Source: Echinicola vietnamensis DSM 17526 (GTDB taxonomy: Bacteria > Bacteroidota > Bacteroidia > Cytophagales > Cyclobacteriaceae). From it: a stretch of DNA of 64,000 bases. The translations under genes and the position numbers were made by a program. The notes under the pieces are model-generated. The model did not search any database and was not told where the DNA came from. It saw only the letters and a list, made by a program, of their open reading frames with translations. This document shows, piece after piece, positions 17,776 to 26,688 of this stretch. Location of the stretch: contig NC_019904.1 in assembly GCF_000325705.1 (NCBI RefSeq), positions 1 through 64,000 of the forward strand, written 5' to 3'. Numbering within the stretch: the first letter of the stretch is position 1; the number at the start of each line of letters is the position of its first letter.

Positions 17776-18441
17776 TCAACGTCCCACTCTGGACTGCATC
17801 TCTGGTATCAAACCTTCATATTTTCTCAAAATACGATCCCATTCCCGAAACGCTTCATCTGTCTTAACCGAAACCCCAGGAGCATTTACATATTCACTGA
17901 CCAGCTTCACCTTATATTCCAGCGGACTGGTATTGCCAAGCTTCACAATACACCTAGACCTCACCACGGAACCATTAAAGTTCTGTGCCACCCAAGCAGT
18001 TCTCAGGTACCCTGTCTCACGATCAGTCGTTTCGATCACATCAAAATAAGAGGTTACTATTCGAGACACCAATTGCCAAGCTTCCAACTCATCTTTTGAC
18101 GGCTTGAGGCTGATGTCCACATTAGCGATATCTGAGCTGGAAGAAGCGGTATAGGCCTCATCTACCGCCAATTTGATATATTCCCGCTTATTGGGCTTGG
18201 GCTGGTTCTTCTGGTCACACAAGGTACGTTCCTCCACGACAAACCCAACTTTCTCAACCCGCACATTGATGCACGTACGTTTCTCTATTTTCAATTCCAC
18301 ACTTCCAGTACCGGCCAGCTGTCCGTCCACATAAATATTGGCGTCTGGTTCGCTAGCAGATATCTTGACTTTTTTATCAAAAGCCAAGGCCACGGAAGCG
18401 GTCAATACAAACAATGTCAGTAAAGTAGATAGTTTCTTCAT
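17776..18441 (-). CDS. Secreted protein with PEGA-like N-terminal domain
   Basis: A 221-residue exported protein. The signal peptide MKKLSTLLTLFVLTASVALA is followed by a PEGA-like beta domain (about 20-75): SASEPDANIYVDGQLAGTGS, then VRVEKVGFVVEERTL. The C-terminal half (about 110-215) has WQLVSRIVTSYFDVIETTDRE and a cysteine-containing strand, and is not recognised. The start is set at the ATG giving the signal peptide, not the longer frame to 18492, whose extra residues are not signal-like. About 260 bases of very AT-rich DNA lie upstream. Function unknown. Confidence 0.75.
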   Translation of the reverse strand: MKKLSTLLTLFVLTASVALAFDKKVKISASEPDANIYVDGQLAGTGSVELKIEKRTCINVRVEKVGFVVEERTLCDQKNQPKPNKREYIKLAVDEAYTASSSSDIANVDISLKPSKDELEAWQLVSRIVTSYFDVIETTDRETGYLRTAWVAQNFNGSVVRSRCIVKLGNTSPLEYKVKLVSEYVNAPGVSVKTDEAFREWDRILRKYEGLIPEMQSRVGR

Positions 18442-18492
18442 AATTAAATTTGATTGATTTTGATTGTAAAATACATTCTTCGGTATCCTCAC

Positions 18493-18698
18493 CGACTTTC
18501 AAATAGTAATATTAAAACAAGTTGCAGTATTAAACAATACTCTAAAAACAGTATATTTTAATATTTAAATAAAAAAATATATTTTATAAATATAATTCCA
18601 TTATTAACTATTTACTGCTTAAAAAATCATTTACAGCCAAAAATAAGTAAATTATTTACATTTTCAGACTGCTTGCAGCTATTTACCCTTATCAAAAC
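18493..18698. other. Very AT-rich intergenic stretch
   Basis: About 200 bases, mostly runs of A and T, between the divergent start of the PEGA-like gene and the rny terminator. I see no gene, tRNA or clear repeat. It may hold the promoter and upstream activating sequence for the PEGA-like gene. Confidence 0.5.
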
Positions 18699-18755
18699 AA
18701 AAAAAACCGTGATTCACATGGGAGTATATTTAACACTCCTACGTAAATCACGGTT
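18699..18755 (-). terminator. Terminator of rny
   Basis: A long hairpin: outer 10-bp stem AACCGTGATT/AATCACGGTT, an inner partial stem (GGAGTG with CACTCC) and an AT loop. On the minus strand it ends in a run of T. It lies about 40 bases beyond the rny stop codon. Confidence 0.8.
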
Positions 18756-18792
18756 ATAGGCTTCCTGTCGTACTGATCAGGAGATTTTTGCT

Positions 18793-20352
18793 TTATTTGG
18801 CGTAATTGACCGCGCGCATTTCTCTGATCACGGTCACCTTGATCTGTCCAGGATACTGCATCTCCTTTTCGATCTTCTGGGAGATATCAAAAGACAGTTT
18901 TCCTGCAGTAGTATCATCCACATGCTCAGCATCCACTAAGACCCTCAATTCACGCCCAGCCTGCATGGCAAAGCACTTGTTGACGCCATCAAAGCTCAGC
19001 GCCAAGTCCTCTAGGTCCTTCAATCGCTTGATATAGCTGTCCATGATTTCCCTTCTCGCTCCAGGTCGGGAGCCGGAAATCGCATCAGAGGCTTGGACGA
19101 TCGGTGAGATCATGGAAGTCATTTCTATCTCATCGTGGTGGGCACCGATGGCATTGCATACTTCTGGATGCTCCTTATACTTTTTGGCCAGCTCCATACC
19201 CAAAATGGCATGGGGAAGTTCCGCTTCTTCTGGATAGACTTTTCCGATATCATGCAGCAGTCCAGCCCTCTTGGCCAGCTTGGCATTTAGGCCCATTTCC
19301 GCCGCCATGGTGGCACATAGTTTTGCCACTTCTCTGGAGTGTTGCAGGAGGTTTTGTCCATAGGAAGACCTGAAACGCATCCTGCCCACCATCCTGATCA
19401 ATTCTGGATGAAGGCCGTGCACACCAAGATCGATGCAGGTTCTTTCGCCGATCTCCACGATTTCTTCTTCGATATTTTTCTCCGTCTTGGCAACCACTTC
19501 CTCGATTCGGGCAGGGTGAATCCGCCCATCCTGAACCAGCCTGTGCAAGGACAATCGTGCGATCTCTCTTCGCACCGGATCAAAGCCTGAAATGATAATG
19601 GCCTCTGGCGTATCGTCCACTACGATCTCTACGCCAGTGGCTGATTCCAAGGCCCGGATGTTACGTCCTTCTCTACCGATGATTTTACCTTTGATGTCAT
19701 CACTTTCGATGTTAAAGATAGAAACACAGTTTTCGATGGCGTGCTCCGTTGCCGTACGCTGGATCGTGTCCAAAACGATCTTTTTCGCCTGCTTGGTAGC
19801 GGAGAGTTTGGCTTGGTCAAGAATATCCTTGATCTGTGAGGATGCCTTGGTATGCGCTTCGTCCTTGAGCATGACCACCAGCTGATCACGTGCTTCTTCC
19901 TTCGTCAGCAACGCCACTTTTTCCAGGTCAGCAATCCGTTGGTTAGTCACCCGATCCAACTCATCCTTCTTGACCTGAACGGCATGAAGTTGCGCACTTA
20001 GGTTTTCCTTCTTGCTGTCAAGTTCGGCTTCCTTTCGTTTGATCTGCTCCATCTCTTTGGAGAGAATCTGCTCGCGCTGCTTGAGTTTACCTTCATTGGT
20101 AATCAGGATGTTTTTCTTCTTGTTCACCTCCTCTTCAAAATCCGCCTTCAGCTTCAGGTATTTCTCCTTTGCTTCCAGCATCCGATCTTTTTTGAGGGAT
20201 TCGGCAGTCAGTTCAGCTTCCCTGACGATGCTCTTCGCTTTTTCTTGCGCTTCTTGTTCCAGTTTCTGGTTGTTTTTCTTCAGAAAAAAACCAACTACTA
20301 TTGCCCCTAATGCCAGGCCGACAATGCCTGCAATTATTGTGTATATTACCAT
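18793..20352 (-). CDS. rny: Ribonuclease Y
   Basis: RNase Y is a membrane-anchored endoribonuclease that starts mRNA decay in bacteria lacking RNase E. The 519-residue protein has an N-terminal transmembrane helix (about 2-24), a long coiled coil (about 30-190), a KH RNA-binding domain ([18 protein letters not shown], about 225-245) and an HD metal-dependent phosphohydrolase domain with LLHDIGKV (about 367). The C-terminus [16 protein letters not shown] is the conserved family end. It closes the pheT-coiled coil-zapA-rny series and has its own terminator. Confidence 0.97.
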   Translation of the reverse strand: MVIYTIIAGIVGLALGAIVVGFFLKKNNQKLEQEAQEKAKSIVREAELTAESLKKDRMLEAKEKYLKLKADFEEEVNKKKNILITNEGKLKQREQILSKEMEQIKRKEAELDSKKENLSAQLHAVQVKKDELDRVTNQRIADLEKVALLTKEEARDQLVVMLKDEAHTKASSQIKDILDQAKLSATKQAKKIVLDTIQRTATEHAIENCVSIFNIESDDIKGKIIGREGRNIRALESATGVEIVVDDTPEAIIISGFDPVRREIARLSLHRLVQDGRIHPARIEEVVAKTEKNIEEEIVEIGERTCIDLGVHGLHPELIRMVGRMRFRSSYGQNLLQHSREVAKLCATMAAEMGLNAKLAKRAGLLHDIGKVYPEEAELPHAILGMELAKKYKEHPEVCNAIGAHHDEIEMTSMISPIVQASDAISGSRPGARREIMDSYIKRLKDLEDLALSFDGVNKCFAMQAGRELRVLVDAEHVDDTTAGKLSFDISQKIEKEMQYPGQIKVTVIREMRAVNYAK

Positions 20353-20423
20353 AGGTATTTTAGGTTAATAAAAGACCTACCGGTAGTTAAAAAACCTCGT
20401 CTGGAGCACGAAGAATAAAATAA

Positions 20424-20708
20424 TTACAATACGGATTTCAATTGGTCATTGATTTTTGATAGTGTAGCCGTGATTTGTTCACTGTCTTCTGTATTCACCT
20501 CATTGACCTCCATGGCTTCTACCATGCAGTCAAAGGCCACCATCGCCAACAGGTCCTGCCTGTCATCTAAACCAAATTCTTCTCTATATCTCTTTAATTT
20601 ATCATTAATCAATTTACCCGCACGCCTGATTTTCGCCTCATCCTCTGCCTTCACTTTCATAGGGTATTCCCTATCGCCTATTTTGATTCTTATCGAAAGC
20701 GTATCCAT
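20424..20708 (-). CDS. zapA: Cell division protein ZapA
   Basis: ZapA binds FtsZ and bundles protofilaments in the Z-ring. The 94-residue length is normal. The N-terminal domain SIRIKIGDREYPMKVKAEDE is followed by the helix with RRAGKLINDKL and the family-conserved DRQDLLAMVAFDCMVE, then a C-terminal coiled coil. It begins 2 bases after a small coiled-coil gene and 71 bases before rny, in a compact cluster with pheT. Confidence 0.93.
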   Translation of the reverse strand: MDTLSIRIKIGDREYPMKVKAEDEAKIRRAGKLINDKLKRYREEFGLDDRQDLLAMVAFDCMVEAMEVNEVNTEDSEQITATLSKINDQLKSVL

Positions 20709-20710
20709 AA

Positions 20711-20995
20711 CTATTCAGACAGGTGGGTAATGATCTTATCGATCTCTTTTATATAATTATCTATTCTATTCCGTAATTCAGCAGACGCTATGTTCTCTAC
20801 CGGTATGTTGTTTACAATTTTACTAATTTTAATTTGATTTTTAAAATGGTCCAATGAAGCCTCCTTTTCCTGCAGTTCCTGCTGCAAGAGCCCTACTTGC
20901 TCCTCCAGGGCCTGCTTGTCCAACTCCAGTTGTTCAAGCTTTCTGGTCACCTTGTTGGTCAGTTGCTGCAGATGTTGGAGTTCTTCGTGAATCAT
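20711..20995 (-). CDS. Small coiled-coil protein upstream of zapA
   Basis: A 94-residue protein, nearly all coiled coil: residues 1-60 show heptads (LEQLELDKQALEEQVGLLQQ). The C-terminal 35 residues form a second segment ending IKEIDKIITHLSE. No membrane or signal sequence. It lies 4 bases after pheT and 2 bases before zapA. By context and shape it may be a division-associated partner of ZapA (compare ZapB in Enterobacteria), but I see no sequence proof. Confidence 0.75.
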   Translation of the reverse strand: MIHEELQHLQQLTNKVTRKLEQLELDKQALEEQVGLLQQELQEKEASLDHFKNQIKISKIVNNIPVENIASAELRNRIDNYIKEIDKIITHLSE

Positions 20996-20999
20996 CTTA

Positions 21000-23411
21000 T
21001 CATTTTCTAATCAACGCCCCGATTTCTTTTTCGAATGATTTCATCAACCTGTTCATGGACTGATCGATGATCTTTTCCGTAAGTGTCTTGGTATTATCCT
21101 GAAGGTAAAAACTCAGTGCATAGGCTTTTTTACCTGCATCGATTTTATCTCCTTGGTAAACATCAAACACTCCAATATGCTTCAAAAGCTTGCCACCTGC
21201 TTTTTCGGCTACTTTTCGGACTGCATCGAAGGTTACCGATTCGTCGATCACCAATGACAAATCCCTGCGCACTTCGGGGAATTTGGAAATTTCCTCATAT
21301 TGCTTCAGTCCGCTGGCTTTCTTCAACAGGTAATCCCAGCGAAGCGTTGCAAAAAGCACTTCTTGCTTAACTTCTGCCAAGTTGGTGATTTTCGATGACA
21401 ATAGCCCTACTTTACCTATTTCCTTTTCGCCCATTTTAAGCTTAAGCGCATAATCATAGGGGGCTTCATGGATGATCTCCACCTCCGGCATACGCACGTT
21501 GAGCTTATCCAATAAACGCTCCACTACCGTATAGAGATCCGGAAAGCTCACTTTTTTAGAAGGCTCCAGCCAGCTCTCTGCCGCCTTGTTACCGGTCAAG
21601 AAAATGGAAAGGTGCTTCTCTTCCCGGTATCCTTCTGGCTCCTTGAAATACGCTGTGCCAAACTCGAAGAACTTAAGGTCAGTTTGACGTCTGTTGATGT
21701 TATGGGCCAATACTTCCAGTCCCGTAAACAGCAAACTTTGCCTCATCACCCCAAGGTCTTCACTGAGCTTGTTGTAGATCTCCACATTCTCTTCTTCCTT
21801 AAGAAAACCTGATTTGCTGGCATAACTTGGCTTGGTCAGGGAGTTGGTCATGATCTCATAATACCCCATGCCCGTAAGCAATTCCGAAACCCTATATTGC
21901 AATTTGTTGGTATCCGTGGCCGGATGCTCGGCCAAATATCCCGACTGATAGGTGTCCGACAGCGCGACATTTTCAAAACCATAGATCCGAAGAATCTCTT
22001 CGATAATATCCGCCTCGCGTGTCACATCCACGCGGTAAGGCTTGACAATCGCCGTAAACCCTTCTTCATTGGGTTCGCTCACCTTGATCTCCAGGCTCTC
22101 CAAGATGTCGTGAACGGTTTCTTTGGGGATATGCTTCCCGATCAAGCGATCGACATGAGCATACTTTACGTTCACCTCCATATCGGCAATAGGATTGGGA
22201 TAACAATCCACCACCTCAGAAGTAATCTCCCCTCCTGCAATCTCCTTGATGAGCAAAGCGGCTTTCTTCAGTGCAAGAACAGGCATATTAGGGTCAGTTC
22301 CTCTTTCGAAACGGAAAGAGGCATCGGTCTTTAACCCATGCACCAGACTCCCTCTCCTGATGACATCGGGAGAAAAATAGGCACTTTCCAAGAAAATGGA
22401 AGTAGTCCCGTCATTTACGCCAGAATCCTGCCCTCCAAAAACACCGGCAATACACAATCCTCCTTTTTCATCGCAAATCATCAATTCTTCTCCAGTCAGT
22501 TTTCGCTCCTTCTCATCCAAGGTGGTAAAAGAAGTTCCTTTGGGTAGTTTTTTGACGATTATCGTATCATTGGCGACCTTGTCCAAATCAAAGGCATGCA
22601 GCGGCTGGCCAAGATCATGTAAAATGAAATTGGTAATATCCACCACATTGTTGATGGGCTCCAAGCCCAATGCCTTCAGGTAACTTTGAAGCCATTCGGG
22701 TGAAGGGGCTACCTTGATATTGGAAATGGTCAATCCTGCATACCGTGGGCAATCCTTGGCATCCTCGACCTGTACGTTCACAGGTCTCGAACCGTTATCC
22801 ACCTTAAACTCACTTACGTCAGGCAATGTCAGTTCCCGACGAAGCAAGGCCTTCAAGTCTCGGGCCACTCCCAAATGGGAGGCAGCATCAGCTCGGTTTG
22901 GCGTCAGGCCAATCTCCACCACATCGGTTGTGGTTACGCGAAAGTAATCCCCGGCAGGAGTCCCGTTTGGCAAGTCCGTATCCAGCACCATGATGCCGTC
23001 ATGACTTTGACCGAGGCCCAGTTCATCCTCGGCACAGATCATCCCTTGGGAAACTTCTCCACGGATTTTTGCCTTTTTGATGGCAAAGGTCTCTCCTTCG
23101 GGAGTCCCCAGCTCAGCCCCCACAGTGGCAACCACCACTTTTTGGCCTTGCGTGACATTCGGCGCCCCACAGACGATCGGAACCACTTCACCTCCCACAT
23201 CCACAGTGGTCTTTTTCAGTCGATCCGCATTGGGGTGGGCTTCACAGGTAAGCACCTCTCCGATCACCACGCCCCGCAACCCACCGGCGATGGATTCAAA
23301 ATGCTCTACTCCCTCCACTTCCAATCCGGACTGAGTCAGAAGTTCGGCAATCTTCTCCGTGCTTTCTTCAAATGGTATATAGTCTTTTAATCTATTGACA
23401 GAAATTTTCAT
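21000..23411 (-). CDS. pheT: Phenylalanine-tRNA ligase beta subunit
   Basis: PheT is the large subunit of the tetrameric PheRS that charges tRNA-Phe. At 803 residues it is of normal bacterial length. Domain order fits: an EMAP/OB-type tRNA-binding domain near the N-terminus (about 40-150, with GEVLTCEAHPNADRLKKTTV), the B3/B4 editing domain (about 210-390, with the family ITNFILHDLGQPLHAFD), the B5 domain (about 405-475) and a C-terminal ferredoxin-fold anticodon-binding domain (about 705-803, with KFPEVRRDLSLVID). It heads the pheT-coiled coil-zapA-rny series. pheS is not adjacent. Confidence 0.97.
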   Translation of the reverse strand: MKISVNRLKDYIPFEESTEKIAELLTQSGLEVEGVEHFESIAGGLRGVVIGEVLTCEAHPNADRLKKTTVDVGGEVVPIVCGAPNVTQGQKVVVATVGAELGTPEGETFAIKKAKIRGEVSQGMICAEDELGLGQSHDGIMVLDTDLPNGTPAGDYFRVTTTDVVEIGLTPNRADAASHLGVARDLKALLRRELTLPDVSEFKVDNGSRPVNVQVEDAKDCPRYAGLTISNIKVAPSPEWLQSYLKALGLEPINNVVDITNFILHDLGQPLHAFDLDKVANDTIIVKKLPKGTSFTTLDEKERKLTGEELMICDEKGGLCIAGVFGGQDSGVNDGTTSIFLESAYFSPDVIRRGSLVHGLKTDASFRFERGTDPNMPVLALKKAALLIKEIAGGEITSEVVDCYPNPIADMEVNVKYAHVDRLIGKHIPKETVHDILESLEIKVSEPNEEGFTAIVKPYRVDVTREADIIEEILRIYGFENVALSDTYQSGYLAEHPATDTNKLQYRVSELLTGMGYYEIMTNSLTKPSYASKSGFLKEEENVEIYNKLSEDLGVMRQSLLFTGLEVLAHNINRRQTDLKFFEFGTAYFKEPEGYREEKHLSIFLTGNKAAESWLEPSKKVSFPDLYTVVERLLDKLNVRMPEVEIIHEAPYDYALKLKMGEKEIGKVGLLSSKITNLAEVKQEVLFATLRWDYLLKKASGLKQYEEISKFPEVRRDLSLVIDESVTFDAVRKVAEKAGGKLLKHIGVFDVYQGDKIDAGKKAYALSFYLQDNTKTLTEKIIDQSMNRLMKSFEKEIGALIRK

Positions 23412-23474
23412 GTATTCGGAATGATTTCTCTAAATTAAAGAGCAAATTTAAGATAATTGCCAATGGCTGAAAGC

Positions 23475-24092
23475 TTATTTCAAGTAATTTTTCTCCCCTG
23501 CTTTGATTGGAACATCTAAAATATTCTCTCGCGGTGGAATCGGACAAGCAAAATCCGGGTTATAAGCACAATAGGGATTGTAAGCCAAGTTGAAATCAAT
23601 CGTAACACTGTTTATCCCGTCCTGTCGAAGATTCAGGTACCTTCCCCCTCCATAGGTAAGTTCACCGCTGGTCTGATCAGCAAAGGGCAGAAAAAAATTC
23701 TTTTTATCAGGTTCATCCGCCGCTTGTAAAAGCAGCAGCCGGCATGACTTTCCGCCCAGCTCAAAATCCACATAGCTGTGCTTCAGGTACGTCTCCATCG
23801 ACCCGTCAGTCATGGGAATTTCCAAGAACTGTTTTTGCTGGAGGGGCACCATCCGCGCGCGGACTTTGTATTTCTCGTCCACAGGAAAACAAATTAAGGA
23901 ATCAAAGGCCAATTTTTGCGCATCCGTCAGGGGAGATTCTTCGTTATACCTTAAAAATTTATACTGTCGCTCTCGCTCGTCCAGAATTTCCTGGCGGTAA
24001 TCTCCACTGTCTTGACCGCCAAAAAACATATAACCTACTGAAATCAAAACGACTAACCCCACTACGCCCCATAATATCTGCTGTTGTTTCAT
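23475..24092 (-). CDS. DUF1684 domain protein
   Basis: A 205-residue protein with an N-terminal hydrophobic segment (about 7-24), so it is exported or anchored. The body matches DUF1684: LTYGGGRYLNL, then SVTIDFNLAYNPYCAYNPDFAC and PIPPRENILDVPIKAGE, the invariant C-terminal block. The CAYN...FACPxPPxEN cluster is conserved in the family, whose function is unknown. It sits between pheT and the broken end of radC, all on the minus strand. Confidence 0.88.
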   Translation of the reverse strand: MKQQQILWGVVGLVVLISVGYMFFGGQDSGDYRQEILDERERQYKFLRYNEESPLTDAQKLAFDSLICFPVDEKYKVRARMVPLQQKQFLEIPMTDGSMETYLKHSYVDFELGGKSCRLLLLQAADEPDKKNFFLPFADQTSGELTYGGGRYLNLRQDGINSVTIDFNLAYNPYCAYNPDFACPIPPRENILDVPIKAGEKNYLK

Positions 24093-24098
24093 TTAATT

Positions 24099-24257
24099 TT
24101 AGATCATTGATTCATCTGCGAAGCTAAAATAACCAACATCTGTGAAAATTAAATGATCTATGATCGGCAACTCCAATTTCTTTCCCAATTCGACCAAAGT
24201 CTTGGTCAATCTCTCATCCGGCCCTGAAGGTTTGCAGGTACCAGAAGGATGATTATG
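24099..24257 (-). pseudogene. radC: radC 3' fragment, cut off by the RIT-like element
   Basis: Read on the minus strand this encodes the last 52 residues of RadC: it begins HNHPSGTCKPSGPD (the JAMM/MPN metal motif) and ends in YFSFADESMI before TAA. No start codon belongs to it. It joins in frame with the 180 native residues at 27775-28314 if the intervening DNA is removed; VH followed by NHPSG is the normal RadC sequence. The rebuilt protein would be 231 residues, normal for RadC. Confidence 0.93.
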
Positions 24258-24285
24258 GGCTTTATGTAAAGCTTTACATAAAGCC
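24258..24285. repeat. 28-bp perfect palindrome at the left junction
   Basis: The sequence reads the same on both strands, and with the flanking ATG/CAT the symmetry extends to 34 bp (24255-24288). It is made of two abutting, head-to-head copies of the 12-mer CTTTATGTAAAG/CTTTACATAAAG, the same motif that recurs in both ends of the element. No equivalent lies outside the right end. Confidence 0.9.
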
Positions 24286-24374
24286 CATTATGTGAAGTAT
24301 ATGATTATGTAAAGCGCTGGGTGTAAACATTTGATTTTTTGATAGTTAACAAGAGTTTACTTTACATAAAAATA
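24286..24374 (+). repeat. Left terminal inverted repeat of the element
   Basis: Compared with the reverse complement of 27689-27777: the outer 29 bases match exactly (24286-24314), the middle 45 bases match at roughly half of positions, and the inner 15 bases CTTTACATAAAAATA (24360-24374) match exactly. Within it, TTATGTAAAG (24305-24314) and CTTTACATAA (24360-24369) form an inverted pair 45 bases apart, as expected for a recombinase-binding palindrome. Confidence 0.92.
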
Positions 24375-24437
24375 CGCTGTCTTCCTTTTGTTAAAGAGCC
24401 TGGTCATTTTATTTAGGGGTAGTATTCACCAAAAAAA

Positions 24438-25712
24438 ATGATCATGAACAAGCATTTCACAGAGTTCAATGAACTCACCAACAGTGCAGGTAATTACCTT
24501 GAACAGAAGCTCTGTTATTCATTAAAGACATCCTATGAATATGCGAAGGTCTGGAAACGGCTCAGAGAATTTATGTTTTCCAATGGTTTTAGTCATTATG
24601 ATAAGTCAGTAGAAGAGCAGTTTTTACGGTTTAATTTTAAAAACAAAAGTTGGAAGGATCTGACTGTCAGTCAAAGAGTCACTTATAATGGGCTGAAGAT
24701 GCTTACCGAGTATCATCAGACAGGCAAGATCAACATTCCTTCACTGCCAAGTAAATATCCACTGGACTTTAGGGGCCCCATTGGTAAAGTTATTCTGGAT
24801 TTTTTGAGGCGCAGACAGCAAAGGGGGATGTCCAGAAGCAGTCTCCACAATTATCAAAGACATTTATATGAATTTATGGAGTACTGTGAAAAGCGAGGTA
24901 TTGGCAGCGTTGGGTATATTGATCTGCCCTTACTGCTTCATTTCATAAACCAGTACAACTGTGATAAGAAAACCGTAATGATTGTCTTGATTTCGACCTT
25001 ACGGATTTTCCTGCGGTATCTGTTTAAGGAAAACCTTACGGCTATTGACTATTCTTCTAAGGTCCCAAGATGTAAAAAAGTTACCCAGCCCAAGATACCT
25101 TCCCTCTATTCAAAGGAAGAAGTAGAAAAACTGATTGCATCAGTAGACAGATCAAGCCCTACCGGGAAAAGGAACTATGCTATTATCATGCTTGCCGCCA
25201 GGCTCGGGCTCAGGGCTTCGGATATCTCCAGATTAAAATTTAAAAATTTACATTGGAACACCAGTACGATTGAGATTGACCAGGTAAAAACAGGGAACCC
25301 ATTACAGCTCCCCTTGTTGCCAGACGTTGGCAATGCCATCATCGATTATTTACAATACGGACGTCCTGTTTCAGAAGAACCCCATGTGTTTTTAACAGGA
25401 AGGCCGCCATACGGTTGTTTTACTACTAGCAACGTGGTTACCCATGTTGTTCAGAGAGCGATAATAAAAGCCGGTATTGACACCAAAAACAGAAGGTTTG
25501 GTCCCCATTCATTACGGCATAGCTTGGGATTCAGAATGTTGGAAAAAAGCACTATGCTCCCCGTTATATCGGAGGTTTTTGGTCACAAAAGTTCAGAGTC
25601 CACAAGGTTTTACCTCCGGATCGATCTAACCTCCATGAAGCAATGTATGCTGGACGTCCCGCCTGTACCAACAGAGTTTTATCAGCAGAGAGGAGGTGCG
25701 TTTTATGGATAA
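24438..25712 (+). CDS. Tyrosine recombinase, first gene of the trio
   Basis: A 424-residue tyrosine site-specific recombinase. The N-terminal SAM-like core-binding domain spans about 120-215. The catalytic domain (about 225-410) has Arg I in RLGLRASDISRLK, the HSLRH box, FGHKS and the nucleophile Tyr in STRFYLRID. About 110 extra N-terminal residues precede the core-binding domain, typical of the largest member of such trios. The AGGAGG near its 3' end serves the next gene, whose ATG lies 8 bases inside this one. It probably acts with the two following recombinases to cut and join element ends. The assignment as the first RIT member is by position and size. Confidence 0.92.
   Translation: MIMNKHFTEFNELTNSAGNYLEQKLCYSLKTSYEYAKVWKRLREFMFSNGFSHYDKSVEEQFLRFNFKNKSWKDLTVSQRVTYNGLKMLTEYHQTGKINIPSLPSKYPLDFRGPIGKVILDFLRRRQQRGMSRSSLHNYQRHLYEFMEYCEKRGIGSVGYIDLPLLLHFINQYNCDKKTVMIVLISTLRIFLRYLFKENLTAIDYSSKVPRCKKVTQPKIPSLYSKEEVEKLIASVDRSSPTGKRNYAIIMLAARLGLRASDISRLKFKNLHWNTSTIEIDQVKTGNPLQLPLLPDVGNAIIDYLQYGRPVSEEPHVFLTGRPPYGCFTTSNVVTHVVQRAIIKAGIDTKNRRFGPHSLRHSLGFRMLEKSTMLPVISEVFGHKSSESTRFYLRIDLTSMKQCMLDVPPVPTEFYQQRGGAFYG
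25691..25696 (+). promoter_or_regulatory. Strong Shine-Dalgarno for the second recombinase
   Basis: AGGAGG stands 8 bases before the ATG at 25705 and inside the first recombinase gene. It decides the start over the GTG at 25696. Such strong sites are uncommon in the surrounding host genes. Confidence 0.6.
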
Positions 25713-26688
25713 ATGTTATCACAGTGTATATGGCCTGCACATAAAGCAGTTCATACAGACCAAGAGAAAACTGGGGTTCAAGTATGTGACAGAGACTTTT
25801 GCGCTATCCAAAATCGATGATCTTGCAACACAAACGAGGCAGACATCACAAGGCATCACAAAGGCATTCGCCGACATGTGGGCTGAAAAGCGACCCAACG
25901 AATCCAGAGGATATCATTATCATAGAATGCTGATGTTGGTACAACTATCCTCCTATATAAATGATATAGGGATTGAATCATATATTCCAAAACTTCCCCG
26001 CTTTCCCGAGAATACGTTTATACCATATGTATATTCACGGGACGAGATTGCCATGCTATTTAAGGCATGTGATGAATTAAGGATGCAAATTGCCCACAGG
26101 GAATCCTGCTTGTTTTGCATGCCCGTCCTATTGAGACTACTTTATGCAACAGGAATACGCATAGGTGAAGCGCTTGATTTAAAAGATGAGGATGTCAATC
26201 TGGAAGACGGGTATATCCGTATTCAGGATTCTAAGAATAAAAAGCAGAGAGCCATTCCTATATCAGCTTCTTTGAACTTGGTATGTAAAGAATATCTTTC
26301 TTACAGGGCATGGCTTCCTTATAAGAACTCAACAACCGGATTTTTCTTCGTAAATGTCAGTGGTAATAAGTGTGGCCAGGGTTTTCGGAAATGGTTCAGA
26401 AAATGTTTAGAACATGCCAATATCCCATATTTGGGAGAAAAACATGGGCCGCGTATACATGATCTACGGCATACTTTTGCTGTCAACTCTCTTGCCGGTA
26501 TGGCAGAAGCAGGAATCGATCTGTATGCCTCGCTACCGATATTGTCCAACTATCTTGGGCACCAGTCAATAGGAGCAACTGACCATTATGTGCGGTTGAC
26601 AGCTTCAATGTTCCCGGACCTGATCAGGGATATGGATAAAACGTGTATTGATGTCTTTCCAAAATTCAGAAACTATGGGGCCGACTGA
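25705..26688 (+). CDS. Tyrosine recombinase, second gene of the trio
   Basis: A 327-residue tyrosine recombinase. The N-terminal core-binding part (about 1-110) is followed by a catalytic domain with YATGIRIGEALDL (Arg I), the central Lys in SKNKKQRAIPIS, HDLRHTFAVNSL, YLGHQSIG and the nucleophile in TDHYVRLT. All RKHRHY residues appear present. It overlaps the first gene by 8 bases and the third by 14, so the three are probably translated as one coupled unit. The start is the ATG with AGGAGG upstream; a GTG three codons earlier lies within that site. Confidence 0.92.
   Translation: MDKCYHSVYGLHIKQFIQTKRKLGFKYVTETFALSKIDDLATQTRQTSQGITKAFADMWAEKRPNESRGYHYHRMLMLVQLSSYINDIGIESYIPKLPRFPENTFIPYVYSRDEIAMLFKACDELRMQIAHRESCLFCMPVLLRLLYATGIRIGEALDLKDEDVNLEDGYIRIQDSKNKKQRAIPISASLNLVCKEYLSYRAWLPYKNSTTGFFFVNVSGNKCGQGFRKWFRKCLEHANIPYLGEKHGPRIHDLRHTFAVNSLAGMAEAGIDLYASLPILSNYLGHQSIGATDHYVRLTASMFPDLIRDMDKTCIDVFPKFRNYGAD

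Noticed and set aside
25705..26688. Overlaps among the recombinases as frameshifts in one gene
   Set aside because: Each has a full set of catalytic residues and its own N-terminal domain, so they are three separate genes.
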